From NCBI GenBank assembly GCA_024741835.1, contig JAENRP010000023.1, positions 1,016 through 65,015 on the forward strand: 64,000 nucleotides of DNA. The letters run 5' to 3'. This document shows positions 1 through 11,544 of this stretch, one piece after another. Every line of letters starts with the position of its first letter. Position 1 is the first letter of the stretch. A model generated the notes under the pieces. The model did not search any database, was not told where the DNA came from, and was given only the letters and a program-made list of their open reading frames with translations. Source of the stretch: Diplocarpon mali (taxonomy: Eukaryota > Ascomycota > Leotiomycetes > Helotiales > Drepanopezizaceae). The translations under genes and the position numbers were made by a program.

Positions 1-558
1 CCCCCCCTCCAGCACAAGCCAGACCTCTCTTCTCCTAACGTCGCTCGCGCAGTCCCTCCCTTGATGACTTGCATCCTGATTCGTCCCACCCGGCCTGACT
101 GACCCAAACTACCCATCGCTCCCAGCTCGAATCCGTCCGTTTCTCGTCATCGCGTCTGTCACTCTTTTTGATCCCAGCTATAATAATATCCCGCCTCGAC
201 GTCGCCCTTTGACCCGGCCTCGACCTCGACCTCGACCTCGACCTCGTTTGCGTCTGCGTCCTCGTTCCGCCAAAAGATCCGCGATACCTGGCAGTCATTC
301 TTTCGTCGACAGAACGCCTGTACGTGTCGACGCCTCTCCTGCGTCCCTTGCGCTGGACAACCTCACCCGGGCTCGCCCGACCACCTTTCCGAGACCGACG
401 CTCGTCGATCGTGGGTCGTGTCTCCCGCGCCGGAAGATTCGGTTTCCGTCGTGCCGCATCTGCACGTCTGGAGCCCACGCAGTGCCCCGACCGTGCTTCG
501 GGACAGGTGGATTGGAACCCTCGGGGCCATCGATTCCCCGTGCCGAGCGACACCGAGT
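1..558 (+). promoter_or_regulatory. 5' leader/promoter of the homeobox gene
   Basis: This stretch is C/T-rich and has a short tandem run of a GACCTC-type hexamer near 205-250. That is common in fungal promoters and long untranslated leaders. Overlapping open frames on both strands here are poor in gene-like composition and look like by-products of GC richness. Where transcription starts cannot be seen from the sequence. Confidence 0.4.
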
Positions 559-2639
559 ATGGAGTTCTACGAGCCCACCTCGTACCAAAGCCACCAGCAT
601 CGGCCGCAACCTTTCCCCCACGAGCAGATGCCCTACGCCGATGGCCTCCCGAGATATGCCGTGCCTCACTCGGCTCAGCTGATTGTGATGCCCAGCGGTG
701 CCAAGGCAAACGAGACGAAACCTCGCCTGGGGAAGGACGAGGTCGATATCCTGGAGCGCGAGTTCAAGAAGAATCCTAAGCCGACCACGCTCACGAAGCG
801 GCAGTTCGCCGAGGACATGGGAGTCGACCTGGCGAGGATCAACGTAAGTTCACCGGATCGCCGGACGAGACCTTGGGAAGCTCACACGGACAGAACTGGT
901 TTCAGAATCGACGGGCCAAGCGGAAGCAGGAGAAGAAGCAGGAGGCGTACGAAGCCGGCCAAGCCCAGGAGGCTCTGGGTTACTCCGAGCCCTCGTCGCC
1001 CGAGTTCGTGAGTAACAACACCGGCAACGGATACTTCGGCGACAATGCGCAAGCCGCCTCGATTCCGCCGCCGCCGCCGCCGCCGACGACGTTCCCATCG
1101 GGCACCGGCCCAGCGCCGCCGGTGGCTTCCTACAATCCCCAGTACACGGATCCGGCCACGGCGAGTATGGAGTCGCTGCAACGCACCATGGTTGCTGCTG
1201 CTCAGGCGGCGTCGGAGCGGGACGAATTTCACCACTTCATCCACCACCCGGATCCGCTGCCTGCCTTCGAAGGGCCGATCCACGAATTTTCCAGCACCGA
1301 CCGGGCTCAGTTCCCCTCCCCCGAAGAGCCGATGGACCCCTTCGGCGGCAGTCAAGCTTACTCGTACCCCTCGAGTTACTCCAACAGCCTCTACGTCGAC
1401 CCGTCTCGGGCCCAGTCGATGGTCCACTCCCCAGACGCAACCCACACCCCGACACCATTCGACAGCTTCCACGGCGCCCCATCCGAGGCAGCCATGACGC
1501 ACCTGATGACCGCATTCCCATCGCACCGCCTCGGACCGCTCGGCGATCACGGGGCTCGGCCGCCAGATGACCATCACTTCACCCACAGCCCTGACTCGGC
1601 ACACGAGTCGAGCATCCCCCTCGAGTTCACGTGTGACATGGCAGAGTCCGAGCAGGCGTCCTTCTCCCCCCCTGGCCCGTCGATGATGTTCAAGTCGCCG
1701 CCCCGCCCGACGGACATTGCATCCCGACGGAAGAAGGTCCAGGTCCGGCCTGCCGCACTGGCTGCCGACACGCTGCGGGGCCGCCCCTCGGTCGGGCCGA
1801 GGACCATCTCCCACGCGGACGGCCTTCGCCGTCCCACCGAGAGCCCGGCGTCCTCGCCCATGCGCCGGATCGTCTCGGCCGGCGGCAATCGAAACGTGCT
1901 CTCGGGCCGCATCTACAAATCCGGGGTCGAAGCATCGCAACGATCGCCCATCAACCGGGGCGGCTTTGCCGACGCAGGCTCCTTCCTCGAGCACAATTAC
2001 CAGAACATCCGACCCACCCCGTCCCTCGCAGGCGGCTCGTCGCTCAATTCCCTGAACAGCAGCCTCGCACCCCCCACGCCCATGTCTCCCCGGGAGAGAG
2101 ATGCGACGCTCCCCACCAGGGAGCCGACGCGGTCGACCGTGTCTCCGAGCGAAGGGGGGGGGAATCTCGTCTTCACCAGTGGCATCCCCGGCTGTTTCGC
2201 CACGGTGGAGGGAGATCAGAACTTGGCCTCGCCCCCCGAGACGCCCCACGCGCCCGTGATCGTGACCGGGGCGTCGAGCGACTGGCTCGACCTGACCGAC
2301 AAATCGTGGCAGTACGACCTCCCCGACGAGCCCCTGTACACACCGGCCCAAGAGCTGTTCCCGGTCGAGGTCCATGTGCCGCAACCCGCGTACTTGTCGT
2401 CCCTGGGGAGTCAACCGGTGGCGCCAGCCTTTGGTGTTCAACTCAACCCCTGTCTCACGTTGAGGAACGACTCGCCTCACTTCCCGAGCGAGACGCCACA
2501 CTACGCGCTCTCGACACAGTCCGGCTCGGAGTACTCGTTCCCCGACCCACAGCAACACACGATCACGCCACCATCTGCCGCGAAGCAGAAGACATTTCAG
2601 TTCTCGCACACCACTGCCGCCGACTTCTCGGAAAGGTAA
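559..2639 (+). CDS. Homeobox transcription factor
   Basis: Two exons, 559-843 and 894-2639, with a phase-0 intron of 50 bp (GTAAGT...CAG), give 676 residues. The homeodomain covers about residues 54-112. It includes the region LGKDEVDILEREFKKNP and the diagnostic recognition helix NWFQNRRAKRKQEKK, which is formed only when the intron is removed. The remaining 560 residues are low-complexity (Pro/Ser/His/Thr rich, with a seven-proline run near residue 155) and look like a disordered transactivation region. Fungal homeobox factors of this layout sit in the nucleus and usually control conidiation or fruiting-body development. The particular subfamily is not clear to me. The start is the first in-frame ATG before the domain. 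A 575-codon minus-strand frame over exon 2 is a shadow caused by GC-rich third positions. Confidence 0.9.
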
Positions 2640-3301
2640 CGCGAGGGCCTACCCATCGCCCCGGCCCATCTCCCCTGGCGTGTCTGCTCTGTGGAGGGTC
2701 TACGTGTCGGAGCTGGTTGATCTCGCTACTGTCCCTGTACCAATACCTTGTCTCGTATATCAGCGTCTCTCTTTTTTTTTTTTTTTTTTTTTTCCGTCCT
2801 TTTGGTCAGCCGAGGCGTCACTCACTTAATGTAATCAGAGGGATATCGTGTCAACTGTTAATGTTCGCAAAATTATGGGATGAAGCAGAGGAGATATATA
2901 CCCAACGGAAGCACGAGGTGGCTGGTGTAATATCATCGCGCGACGGTGCCGCAGATTCTTGATCTACCAGGCGTTTGGGGGACGGATCCTACTGGATGTG
3001 GCAGTCAGAGTCCGGAAAATGGCTGCCTCGATGGAGGCTCGTTTGTTTCTGAATACAACACACTATCTGAGGATTTGGTTATGGCCGTGGCAGACGTGTG
3101 GCCAAGTGCTCTCACAACCGTGCATGCTCTCTCACTTGATTTTCGACCGAGGCCCAAGCTCCCCGCGCCAAGTGATTGCCGGTGTTTAGCCTGCGGGGCG
3201 CCGAGCCAGAGTGTCGCCCTGCATGCACTACCAGGGTCACGCTATCCCTCGCCCGCTGCTAGCCCTTTCCCCATGCCCATCCCTATTCCCGTCCCCGTGA
3301 C

Positions 3302-3434
3302 CGATGCCGATACCGATACCGATGCCGATGCCGATGCCGATGCCGATGCCGATGCCGATGCCGATGCCGATGCCGATGCCGATGCCGATGCCGATGCCGA
3401 TGCCGATGCCGATGCCGACGCCGATGCCGATGCC
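3302..3434. repeat. GATGCC hexanucleotide tandem array
   Basis: About 22 tandem copies of CCGATG/GATGCC with a few T or C substitutions (GATACC, GACGCC). Because the unit is six bases and contains no stop in most frames, it produces artificial open frames such as Asp-Ala or Gly-Ile repeats on both strands. No flanking frame looks like a gene that would carry it. Confidence 0.9.
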
Positions 3435-3651
3435 CAACGTGGGCTGGCTCCAACCCCTCTCCCCTCGGCGGCATCCACTTGTTCTCTCGTGACAAGACAC
3501 GACGAACCCCCGGGGTGGCCGACGACGGGTCTCGCACGCGAATGCGGCGGTCTGGATGCGGGGAGAGGGGCGTGCTGCACTGGGGAGGCTCGGCATGTGT
3601 GCAGGGGGGAGGGGTGAGGTAGGTGCGGCATGAGGTAGGTGCGGCAGTTGA

Positions 3652-4322
3652 CGTGATGTGAGGGAAGTCAAGGTCTGGGGAGTGAGTCGGTGGGTGGATA
3701 GGTGGGTAGGTGAGTAGGGAAATGAGTAGGTGAGTAGGTGAGTAGGTGGGTAGGCGAGTCGGTGGGTACGTAGGGAAGTGGGTAGGGAAGTACGTAGGTG
3801 AGTACGTAGGTGAGTAGATAAGTTTAAGTAGATAAGTTAAAGTAGATCAGTCAAAGTAGATCAGTCAAAGTAGATAAGTTGAAGTATACAAGTTAAAATA
3901 TACAAGTTGATAGGGAAGTACGTAGCTGAGTAGACAAGTTCAAGTAGATAAGCTAAAGTATACATGTCAAAGTATACAAGTTGATAGGAAAGTACGTAGG
4001 TGAATAAATCAGTTCAAGTATATAAGTTGAAGTATACAAGTTGATAGGGAAGTACGTGGGTGAGTAGATCAGTTAAAGTAGATAAGTTGAAGTATACAAG
4101 TCAAAGTATACAAGTTGATAGGGAAGTACGTAGGTGAGTAGATAAGTTCAAGTAGTCAAGTTGATAGGAAATACGTAGGTGAGTAGATCAGTTCAAGTAG
4201 TCAAGTTGATAGGAAATACGTAGGTGAGTAGATCAGTTCAAGTAGTCAAGTTGATAGGAAATACGTAGGTGAGTAGATAAGTTCAAGTAGTCAAGTTGAT
4301 AGGAAATACATAGGTAAGCAGG
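3652..4322. repeat. GTA-rich minisatellite ending in a 45-bp tandem repeat
   Basis: The array begins with short GTAGGTGAGTAG-like units, drifts into AGTAGATAAGTTCAAGTAG-like units and ends in a regular 45-bp repeat. Copies of that repeat start at 4163, 4208, 4253 and 4298, each beginning GATAGGAAATACGTAGGTGA. The last three are nearly identical and the earlier ones diverge progressively. This suggests stepwise expansion from the right-hand side. Confidence 0.85.
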
Positions 4323-4671
4323 TACGTAGCCACGTAGCTACGTAGCTACGCGAAGAGGTCAATAGCTCCGAGACGAAAAGGTTCACAGCTACTTGGGATT
4401 TGGCGAGGCTACCACATCCGCAGCCCGACGAGTGAGCCCCGTGGACGATCTCCGGCGGCGACCCCAGCGATGCCTTGGTCTCGTGCTTTCCGTCTCCCGG
4501 GTGTGCAGCATCGCAAGGCTTTGGCGACAGCCTGTTGACATTCTAACCTACGCGGCTGGTGTTGCTCGAGACAAAATCAGACATGCTAGGCCGTTATTGT
4601 TCAAGCCCGGGCTTCCCGTCGCCTCGCTTCGCTAAGCGCTTCCATTCGGACTCGCTCCACGCTCTCCACGG

Positions 4672-4677
4672 CACGTG
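4672..4677. promoter_or_regulatory. CACGTG E-box upstream of NUG1
   Basis: A perfect CACGTG palindrome about 105 bp upstream of the NUG1 start codon. In fungi this hexamer binds bHLH factors (Cbf1, Pho4 families). The site is visible; its use is inference. Confidence 0.3.
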
Positions 4678-4781
4678 AGGAGATCTCGGCGCCGCTTTGA
4701 CAGGCGCGAAAAATGTAACTTTTATCGTCGATAAGAAATTCTGCGACCTCCGCACACGACGACTCCCCCAACACACACACC

Positions 4782-6441
4782 ATGGCGGGCATCAACAAAC
4801 CAGGCAGTATGCACCGAGCCGGCCGTGCGTTCCGCAGATGCTAACTGTCCATTGCTAGAACCGAAGTCGAAAAGGCGTCCCGTTCGCCTGCGCGAGAGCA
4901 TCAAGAAGGCTTCTGCTGCAAAGCAAAAGAAAGACCGCAAGGCGGGAAAGAAGAATCCAGAATGGCGATCAAAACTGAAGAAGGATCCTGGCATCCCGAA
5001 CCTGTTCCCATACAAAGACAAGATCCTCGCCGAGATTGAGGAGGGCCGGAGGAGAAAGGCCGAGGATGCTGAGAGGCGCAGAGCAGAGGCGAAAGCGACA
5101 AAGACCGGCGAGAAATCCGGCGACCAAGTCGAGCGGGAGGCCGAGGCCAGCATGGAGGGCGTGGAGGAGGAGGACATCGTGCCCGAGGATATGGACGAGG
5201 ATTTGGACGAGGATGCGAATCCCATGGCGGCGCTCCTGGCCAGCGCACGAGCGGCTGCCCAGGAATACGAAGATGAGCTCGAGAGTGGAGATGAGATGGA
5301 CGAGGATGACGCTTCGGCTTCGGACGATCAGGAGGCTCCTGTTGAGCTCTCGGGCCTCCCTACCAGGAAAGACGGCTCGAGAAGGGCCTTCGACCGGATC
5401 TTCAAGCAAGTCGTGGAGCAAGCCGACGTCGTGCTTTACGTCCTCGACGCGCGCGATCCCGAAGGCACCCGCTCCAAGGAAGTCGAGCGTATGGTCATGG
5501 CGGCTGCCAGCGGGGGGAAGCGTCTCATGCTGATTCTCAACAAGATCGATCTCATTCCAGCACCCGCCCTCAAATCGTGGCTCCTCCACCTCCGACGATA
5601 CTTCCCCACCATCCCCCTCCGAGCCTCGGGCCCCGCTCCGAACGCACACACCTTCAAGCACAGGCAGCTGACCGTCCAGAGCACATCCCAGACTCTCTTC
5701 AGAGCACTGAAGTCTTTCGCTGCTGCCAAGCAACTGAAGCGCGCCATCTCCGTCGGTGTCATCGGCTATCCCAACGTTGGGAAATCCTCGGTCATCAACG
5801 CCCTTACTGCTCGCCTGGGCGGCGGGGGTGCCGCGTGTCCCGTTGGAGCCGAAGCTGGGGTCACTACGTCTCTCCGCGAAGTCAAGATTGATAGCAAGCT
5901 CAAGCTTCTCGACTCCCCGGGCATCGTCTTCCCGAGTGCGGGCGACGGAAGCAAGACCTCGAAAAAGGAAGAGCCTGCCCGTCTTGTCCTCCTGAATGCC
6001 GTTCCTCCCAAGCAGATAGAGGACCCCGTGCCCGCGGTCAACCTGCTCTTGAAGCGGCTCGCGGGCGCAGAGGGCATGATAGACAAGCTGATGGGTGTTT
6101 ACGGTCTCCCGCCGCTCATGCAGAGTAACGGAGACATGACTACGGATTTCTTGATCCAGGTAGCACGCAAGAGAGGACGGCTAGGTAAGGGCGGAGTCCC
6201 GAACCTGAACAGTGCTGCTACGACAGTCATCACGGACTGGAGAGATGGTCGCATCCAGGGCTGGATGGACGCCCCTGTATTGGCTACTGCACCAACTATC
6301 ACAGCTGCGAGCGCTGCTGCGGGTGGCCCAGTCGTCGGGGATCAGAAGGAGATTGTGACCGAGTGGGCCGCGGAGTTTAAGCTGGAGGGGCTTTGGGGTG
6401 ACGGCCAGGATGAGCTTGTGGACGAAGCCATGCAGGAGTAG
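4782..6441 (+). CDS. NUG1: Nuclear/nucleolar GTP-binding protein NUG1 (GNL3-like)
   Basis: Exons 4782-4806 and 4859-6441 flank a 52-bp intron with a CTAAC branch site and TAG acceptor. The product is 535 residues. The tiny first exon supplies MAGINKPG, so the conserved N-terminus begins only after splicing. The basic GN3L/Grn1 region (PKSKRRPVRLRESIKK) is followed by an acidic linker and a circularly permuted GTPase domain. Its motifs run G4 NKID (about 236), G1 GYPNVGKSS (about 311) and G3 DSPG (about 360), the order that defines the YlqF/Nug family. In yeast Nug1 assembles and exports pre-60S ribosomes from the nucleolus. Residues after about 470 are Ala/Gly-rich and variable. Length fits the family (about 520-560). 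Confidence 0.95.
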
Positions 6442-6882
6442 AAGGGTGGCTCTTGCGGGCACATTCAATGACCGGCGTTTGGCGTCGGGGGCTGGCTAGG
6501 GATGCAAAAGTTGGCGCTTCTCGAAAAGTGTCTGTACTTCCAGCCTTCTTGTGAAATCCGGGCCACGACGGACTCAAAACGGGAGATGATGGATTAGTCA
6601 TTTGCCTGTCGAGACAGTACTACTTTCATTATGGTTGTGATGAAGATTATGATGCTCTTGACCAGCGAGTGCTGCACCGAGGTTGTGAGGCTACAGGAGA
6701 AAGCCCGCCATCATGATCCGCGTCTCACGTAAGTACTAGGACCGATCCGCCCCCTGGTGTATCGGTCAGGGTCTCTCCACGGATGCTGTAAATGTGAGAT
6801 TATCTCCTCAACTCCCGGGTACGGACAGGGGGTTTCCCTTGGTGGGAGATTCCGAACTTGCAGCATACTTAGTATCATAGGT
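6442..6882. other. NUG1 3' flank up to the transposon
   Basis: About 440 bp with no gene-like frame. The first part is presumably the NUG1 3' untranslated region. Base composition changes abruptly to AT-rich near 6870, where the transposon begins. Confidence 0.5.
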
Positions 6883-8133
6883 AAATAATGTACAATTCTA
6901 GGCCGTGCATACTAGATACTTGGCAATGCTGCTTTTACAATTTCCTTAATATTTTATATGGCCTCCTCCTACTGCGATCATAGCTTTACATCTCTCTAGC
7001 ATTTCCCTAATTAATTCTCTAATCCTTTTAATTGTTATCGATTCCTACGCTTCTTTTACAGCTTTATATAGTCTCTTATAGGATCGATGAACCTCTGGAT
7101 ATTTACCCTTGATATAATCTTTCATTTCATCCTATACTATCTCAATTGGGTTCAAATCAGGAGAATTTGCAGGTTAAAAGATAGGGGTAATCCTAATTGC
7201 TTCAAATACCGATTGAGTATATTTAGAAGCGTGCCCTTTTATATTATCTTATTGAAATTCAAGCTCGGGATATTGCTATAGAATCTCTTGAACCTTTGGG
7301 ATAATAATTCTAGAGTACAAACCTTCATTTATCGTTTCCTAATCCTTTTCTTAGAATAACCCTTAATGCCGACCGTATTTCCTTAATATTATTCCTTAAA
7401 ACATCCATCCGATCTTCCTCTAATATCGATCTTCGACACAATCAGGGTAATATTCTTCTTAAGACCCGATTTCTTATATAATCTATTCCTTCGTATATTT
7501 CCTAGGATTAACCCACGTTTCGTCACTCCATAAGACTGAAAACCATTGCTCTTTAGTCCAATCCTTATGCTCGATAGCCTATTAAAGTCGAGAGATCTGA
7601 TTCGTATATATAAGGACTGGTTTTCGACGAGCAATTCGTCGAACGAAGCCTTCCTTTTTAAAAGCTGTACGAATAGCGTAGAAGCCGACGTTCCAATGAA
7701 GAATCGAAGGAATATCAGCCTAAGGAGTACATCGATTTGCTCTCGAGGCTATAACCTATTAAATAAGGTGTTTTTGTTATAGAGTATTTAAATAAGCTTT
7801 ATAGCCTCGAAGATGATATTGAGGAGTCAATCGAGTCTATAGAGCGTACTAAACTTAACGTCGAGTAAGGTTCAATTAAAGGGCGATCTGATCTTAAGTC
7901 CAACTGGCATTAAAATAAAGAGTCTGATAGCGTACTCGTTCGTCACAAGAGGTCTATTTTATAGGTGTCTTTAGAGTCGGTATACCAAATGAAGAATCTA
8001 TATTAAAAGCGTTGATTTTTAATGCAAAAAGCGGCGAATCGTTATAGATAAATCATTGGCTATACCCCCTGTATATAAGCCCTATTAATGGAAACCGGTA
8101 AAGTTACGCATAGACAGCACTTGTACATTATTT
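6883..8133 (-). mobile_element. RIP-mutated Tc1/mariner element
   Basis: An AT-rich island of about 1.25 kb bounded by an exact 13-bp inverted repeat: AAATAATGTACAA at 6883-6895 and its complement at 8121-8133. Imperfect similarity extends inward for roughly another 15 bp. It contains one minus-strand transposase frame (listed separately). Size, inverted ends and the coding remnant all fit Tc1/mariner. TA dinucleotides lie inside the matching ends, so the exact target-site duplication cannot be placed. Composition contrasts sharply with the flanking genes, as expected from RIP. Confidence 0.9.
6946..7983 (-). pseudogene. Tc1/mariner transposase, inactivated by RIP
   Basis: Read on the minus strand from 7983 to the stop at 6946-6948, one uninterrupted phase of 346 codons spells a DDE transposase. 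It shows an N-terminal helix-turn-helix, the first catalytic Asp in LWSDETWVNPR, the second in a degraded QQDN-like motif and the final Glu in NSPDLNPIE, then a C-terminal GGGHIKY. I count about 25 in-frame stops, all TAA or TAG and none TGA, and no frameshift. Each stop sits where Gln or Trp is expected, as C-to-T change on either strand predicts. The expected start codon reads ATA. The element is dead; a related fragment lies near 60.1-60.4 kb. Confidence 0.93.
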
Positions 8134-8909
8134 CGGGCATGTACCAAGTAGTTGGCCTATACGTGGAATCCTGCATCCCACCGGAGTTGAACCGTTGTTC
8201 TAATTGAATTTGCCTCTGCCAGAAATCCCCGCAGATCCTTTGACTACGTACCGTGACCGACTTGCAGTTGCCAGACTAGCCTCGAGTATGGTCCCGAAGG
8301 AACGATGCCGGGGATATTGATAATCTAGAGCTTAACCAGATGGGAGGAAAAGACTGTACATAGGTCAGATCAGAAGATTTCTCTCTAGAAAAAAACCCCT
8401 TTGCTGCGACACGATACCCGTGAGCCCGGGCCTGTAGATAGATACCTTGAAAGTTTCCTCCTTCTCGTTGGAATCGATTATATTCTCATGTCCCGATTCT
8501 AGTAGATGCGCGCCTGGGTTCGAAAGGAGGCGAGTGCACGTTCCAAGTGTTGGTGAGAATTCCTAAAAGCTTAGCCTTGCCCACGTTCTCAAGGCTCAAC
8601 ACTGACTGGTCGGTATCTCTCACCACCACCACATCACCAACCTTGTCCAATCGATTGAAGCACGCGACAGTGCGAGTAGCCGCAGAGGACTGCCGGTATG
8701 TGTTCGAGGCAAGTTCGTCGCGAGGTCGGGGCAATTCTCACTACACCCTCGCTGGTGCTACGGGAAGAAACTGCCTCGTCCCTGGGAGGTATCGCCACTC
8801 GGTCTCCTACCCATCTCATTCGCGCCGATTGTTGCTTGATATCCTCAGCAGAGCATTCGATCGCGCGCGAGACCGCTGAGCCGCTTCGACTTCAACTTGG
8901 CACCACAAG
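8134..8909. other. Upstream region of the bHLH gene
   Basis: About 780 bp between the transposon and the bHLH start. It returns gradually to normal composition and becomes C/T-rich in the last 250 bp, probably promoter and untranslated leader. No gene-like frame or RNA gene is recognised. Confidence 0.5.
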
Positions 8910-10089
8910 ATGCCTCGTCCCCAGCAGCCCCCGACGCCCGCTTCCTCGACGGAGATCACGGGCAAGGATGGATCGCAATTCCCCTCTCTGCAGATGTCGT
9001 TTGAGCTTCCTCCTCCGGCTGTAGCAGACGCCGAATCCCTTCCCTCAAGCGCATCCTCAGCAAAGCCCTTCTCGGCCTCCGCGTACTATCCTGCCTCGCC
9101 CACATCTCCTGCTATGCCTACCAGTGAGATGGTTCGGACTCGTCGCAGGCCATCCGCTGGACAAGCTCCCTCCACGCAAGATGCTTTTGCTCTTCCTCCT
9201 CCGCCAACAAGATCTCGCAAGATCATTCAGATGAGGCCTCGCGCACAGGAAGAGGAGGGGTCTGTCAACGAGCCCTCGAAGCCCTCCGTGGGCAAAGGTA
9301 GTGTGGCTGCTGCCAAGAAGAAGCAGCCGTTACCTACGAGTGTGGCTGGCAGGAAAACAGCGAGAAAGACGGCACATAGCCTCATCGAGCGTCGCAGGAG
9401 ATCAAAAATGAACGAGGAGTTCGGCGTCTTGAAGGATATGATTCCAGCGTGTACAGGAGAGATGCATAAGTTGGCGATCCTACAAGTAGGCGCCCTCTTG
9501 GGCAGTACTATCATGTCACTAACAGTCGCAAAAGGCATCCATCGACTACGTGCGATATCTCGAAGACTGTGTTGAGAAACTCAAGGCAGAGAACAGCCGA
9601 ACGAATGCCCCGTCGACCTCTGGGCAGTTTGCTGCTCTTCCACCGGCCCGTCGAGTTGCATACAACACACCAAGGCAAAACCAGTCATTCGAGGAACCAG
9701 AAGACACCGAAATGGGAGGCTCGGAGCAGGCCTCGCCTACATGTTCTCCGCCTGTGGCCAGTTCAAAATGCCCATCCGCATCGCCAGCTCTCACACCTCA
9801 AGATTTCGACCGTCGCCAATACTCATCCGCCTCTGCGTCCACGGATCACCGCCACTGTAGCTCCAGCACATCCTTCATAACTTCGCCTGCTCTGGGGCCT
9901 GGAGCCTATGGGTACGCTCGTAGTGCTCCGTCCGTGGGCTCAGCATCAACCATCCCAGCACTGTTGCAACAACAACATTCAGACGAAGAAGCGACTACTG
10001 CCCTTCTAATGCTCAACTGCGATCGCAGAGGTACCACCAGTAGCATGACTGGGAGAGGAATGAGCGTCAAAGACCTGCTCAGTGGATAG
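8910..10089 (+). CDS. Basic helix-loop-helix transcription factor
   Basis: Exons 8910-9485 and 9535-10089 are separated by a 49-bp intron with a CACTAAC branch site, and encode 376 residues. The bHLH domain spans about residues 150-212. The basic region is KTAHSLIERRRRSKMNEEF, followed by helix 1 and a short loop; helix 2 (LAILQASIDYVRYLEDCVEKL) is completed across the splice junction. The flanks are Ser/Pro-rich and probably disordered. The C-terminus ends with a small conserved-looking tail (GRGMSVKDLLSG). The basic region carries the H-E-R pattern expected for E-box (CANNTG) binding. Nuclear location and dimerisation are inferred from the family. I cannot assign a named orthologue. Confidence 0.9.
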
Positions 10090-11544
10090 GCTGGATATCT
10101 GGCAGCGTATTCGAGTCCATAATTAACGTGTGGATAGGGATTTTCGCGAGCACTTACAGGATGGGTGACATCTGGTCACTAGAGAATTGCCATTTGCACC
10201 GAAGCATGATGCTATCAATGCAGTACTGTTTGCACGAAACATGCTTCGACTCAACGCACAGCGGCTCTTGGGGTGGATGATTGGTTGATCATGGGTACAG
10301 TGGTCACAGAAGTATCAGGCAGAGAAGTCCAAAATCAATCCAAGCTTTCTTGAACGAAACTTTCAAGTATGGATGATTCTCGGTACGAGTATGGTCTATT
10401 CGAGTGGCACCGGAGCTCAGTGTACGCCAACAACCCTTTACTTCGCATGGGAGAGCTGTAGATGTGTGGGAGGAAGGTGTAGTACGAAGACGAAAATTTT
10501 CAGCATGTGCTTTGTGGGCATATATTAGAGAATGGTGCCGTGAGCGTGTTTCTGACCATTTGTTTTCGGCTACGGTGCTCCGTGTCGCGAGTGGGAGGTA
10601 CTGCCTGGGTTTCTCGGCGGCTGGGATCGATTTGGGAGCCCCTAGGTCAGCTTCGAGGCCAGCTTCAAGGCATACCAGTCTGGCGAGACTACTTCATTCG
10701 CGCCTCTGAACGAGCTCGGTGAGTGTTGGGTAGCACGGATTCTGGAGTCAGTCGGTCAAGTCAAGGCTTGGTTGCCAGACTACGCCCGTGTTGGCATATT
10801 CCAATGGATCGTACAGTCAGTCTTGGTTGATTTTCCCTGAGCACATACTGCACGTGTATATCTACGAGATTTCATTTCCGATGGAGCTACAAGAGCCTGA
10901 AGGGGGCGGAGCATGGCCTAGGAGAATTGAGTTGACCTCCGAGGCCAGTTAGTTGCTTATTTACCATTCACTCGCTCTGGCTGCTGAAGATCCCACACTG
11001 ATGCCCAGTCACAAGATCCGGACCGAGCTGTCAGGGCTGTAGAGTGGTACTTGAGTAACAGTCGGACAACCTCCTGCATCTTCTGCATACTATGTGTGTG
11101 GTGCGTGTTGCCAGCGAAGCAACCGTCTGCCTTGTTCCTCTGTTGCAAGCATTGGGCCAGGCTCGGATCAAGGCTGGATGCAGAGATTCTGGTTCTGGAG
11201 GTCCACGGCTAGACTGGCTTTGACGCTCTTTTTTTGGGTTGGGGAGGGGAGGGGGGATGGCGCTCATGAGACGAGAACTTTCCCTTTCTTTCTCGCAGTC
11301 ACGAACAGTGGCATCCGAGACAACGTTGAACGACCTGGTCACAAGGCACATTCCTTTCTTTCTCTGGTACTCCTTGCTGGGAACACAACATCTTGACAAT
11401 GGTTAGAGTATCTAGCCATGCCCAAGGCATAGAACACAGTGATCTGCCACTAACAAGCTCCCTGTCCCGCTCCTGGTAGAGCCAACTCGTTCGCGACCCG
11501 ATTCTCTCTCTCCCATCCCCCCCAAAACTCTCTCCCCTCTTCCC
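10090..11544. other. Intergenic, no gene recognised
   Basis: About 1.45 kb. Frames of about 100 codons at 10404-10709 and 11031-11399 lack domain-like composition and splice partners. A C/T-rich stretch at about 11465-11560 precedes the P450 relic and could be the remains of its promoter and leader. Confidence 0.5.

Larger units (their letters stand above)
2640..4781. other. Intergenic repeat desert upstream of NUG1
   Basis: About 2.1 kb without a credible gene. It holds a 22-base T run (2772-2793), a GATGCC hexanucleotide array and a long minisatellite, both listed separately. The last 400 bp before NUG1 are ordinary sequence with a CACGTG palindrome at 4672-4677. Long frames across the hexanucleotide array encode only dipeptide repeats and are rejected. 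Confidence 0.7.

Noticed and set aside
882..2609. 575-codon minus-strand frame
   Set aside because: Shadow of the GC-rich homeobox gene; Arg/Gly-rich with no domain or start context.
2946..3617. 223-codon frame with an Asp-Ala repeat
   Set aside because: Produced by the hexanucleotide array; flanks are not protein-like.
4163..4342. Possible CRISPR-like array of 45-bp repeats
   Set aside because: Direct, contiguous copies without unique spacers in a fungal genome: a minisatellite.
7087..7281. 64-codon plus-strand frame rich in Ile/Phe/Leu
   Set aside because: Antisense of the RIP-mutated transposase; AT-rich by-product.
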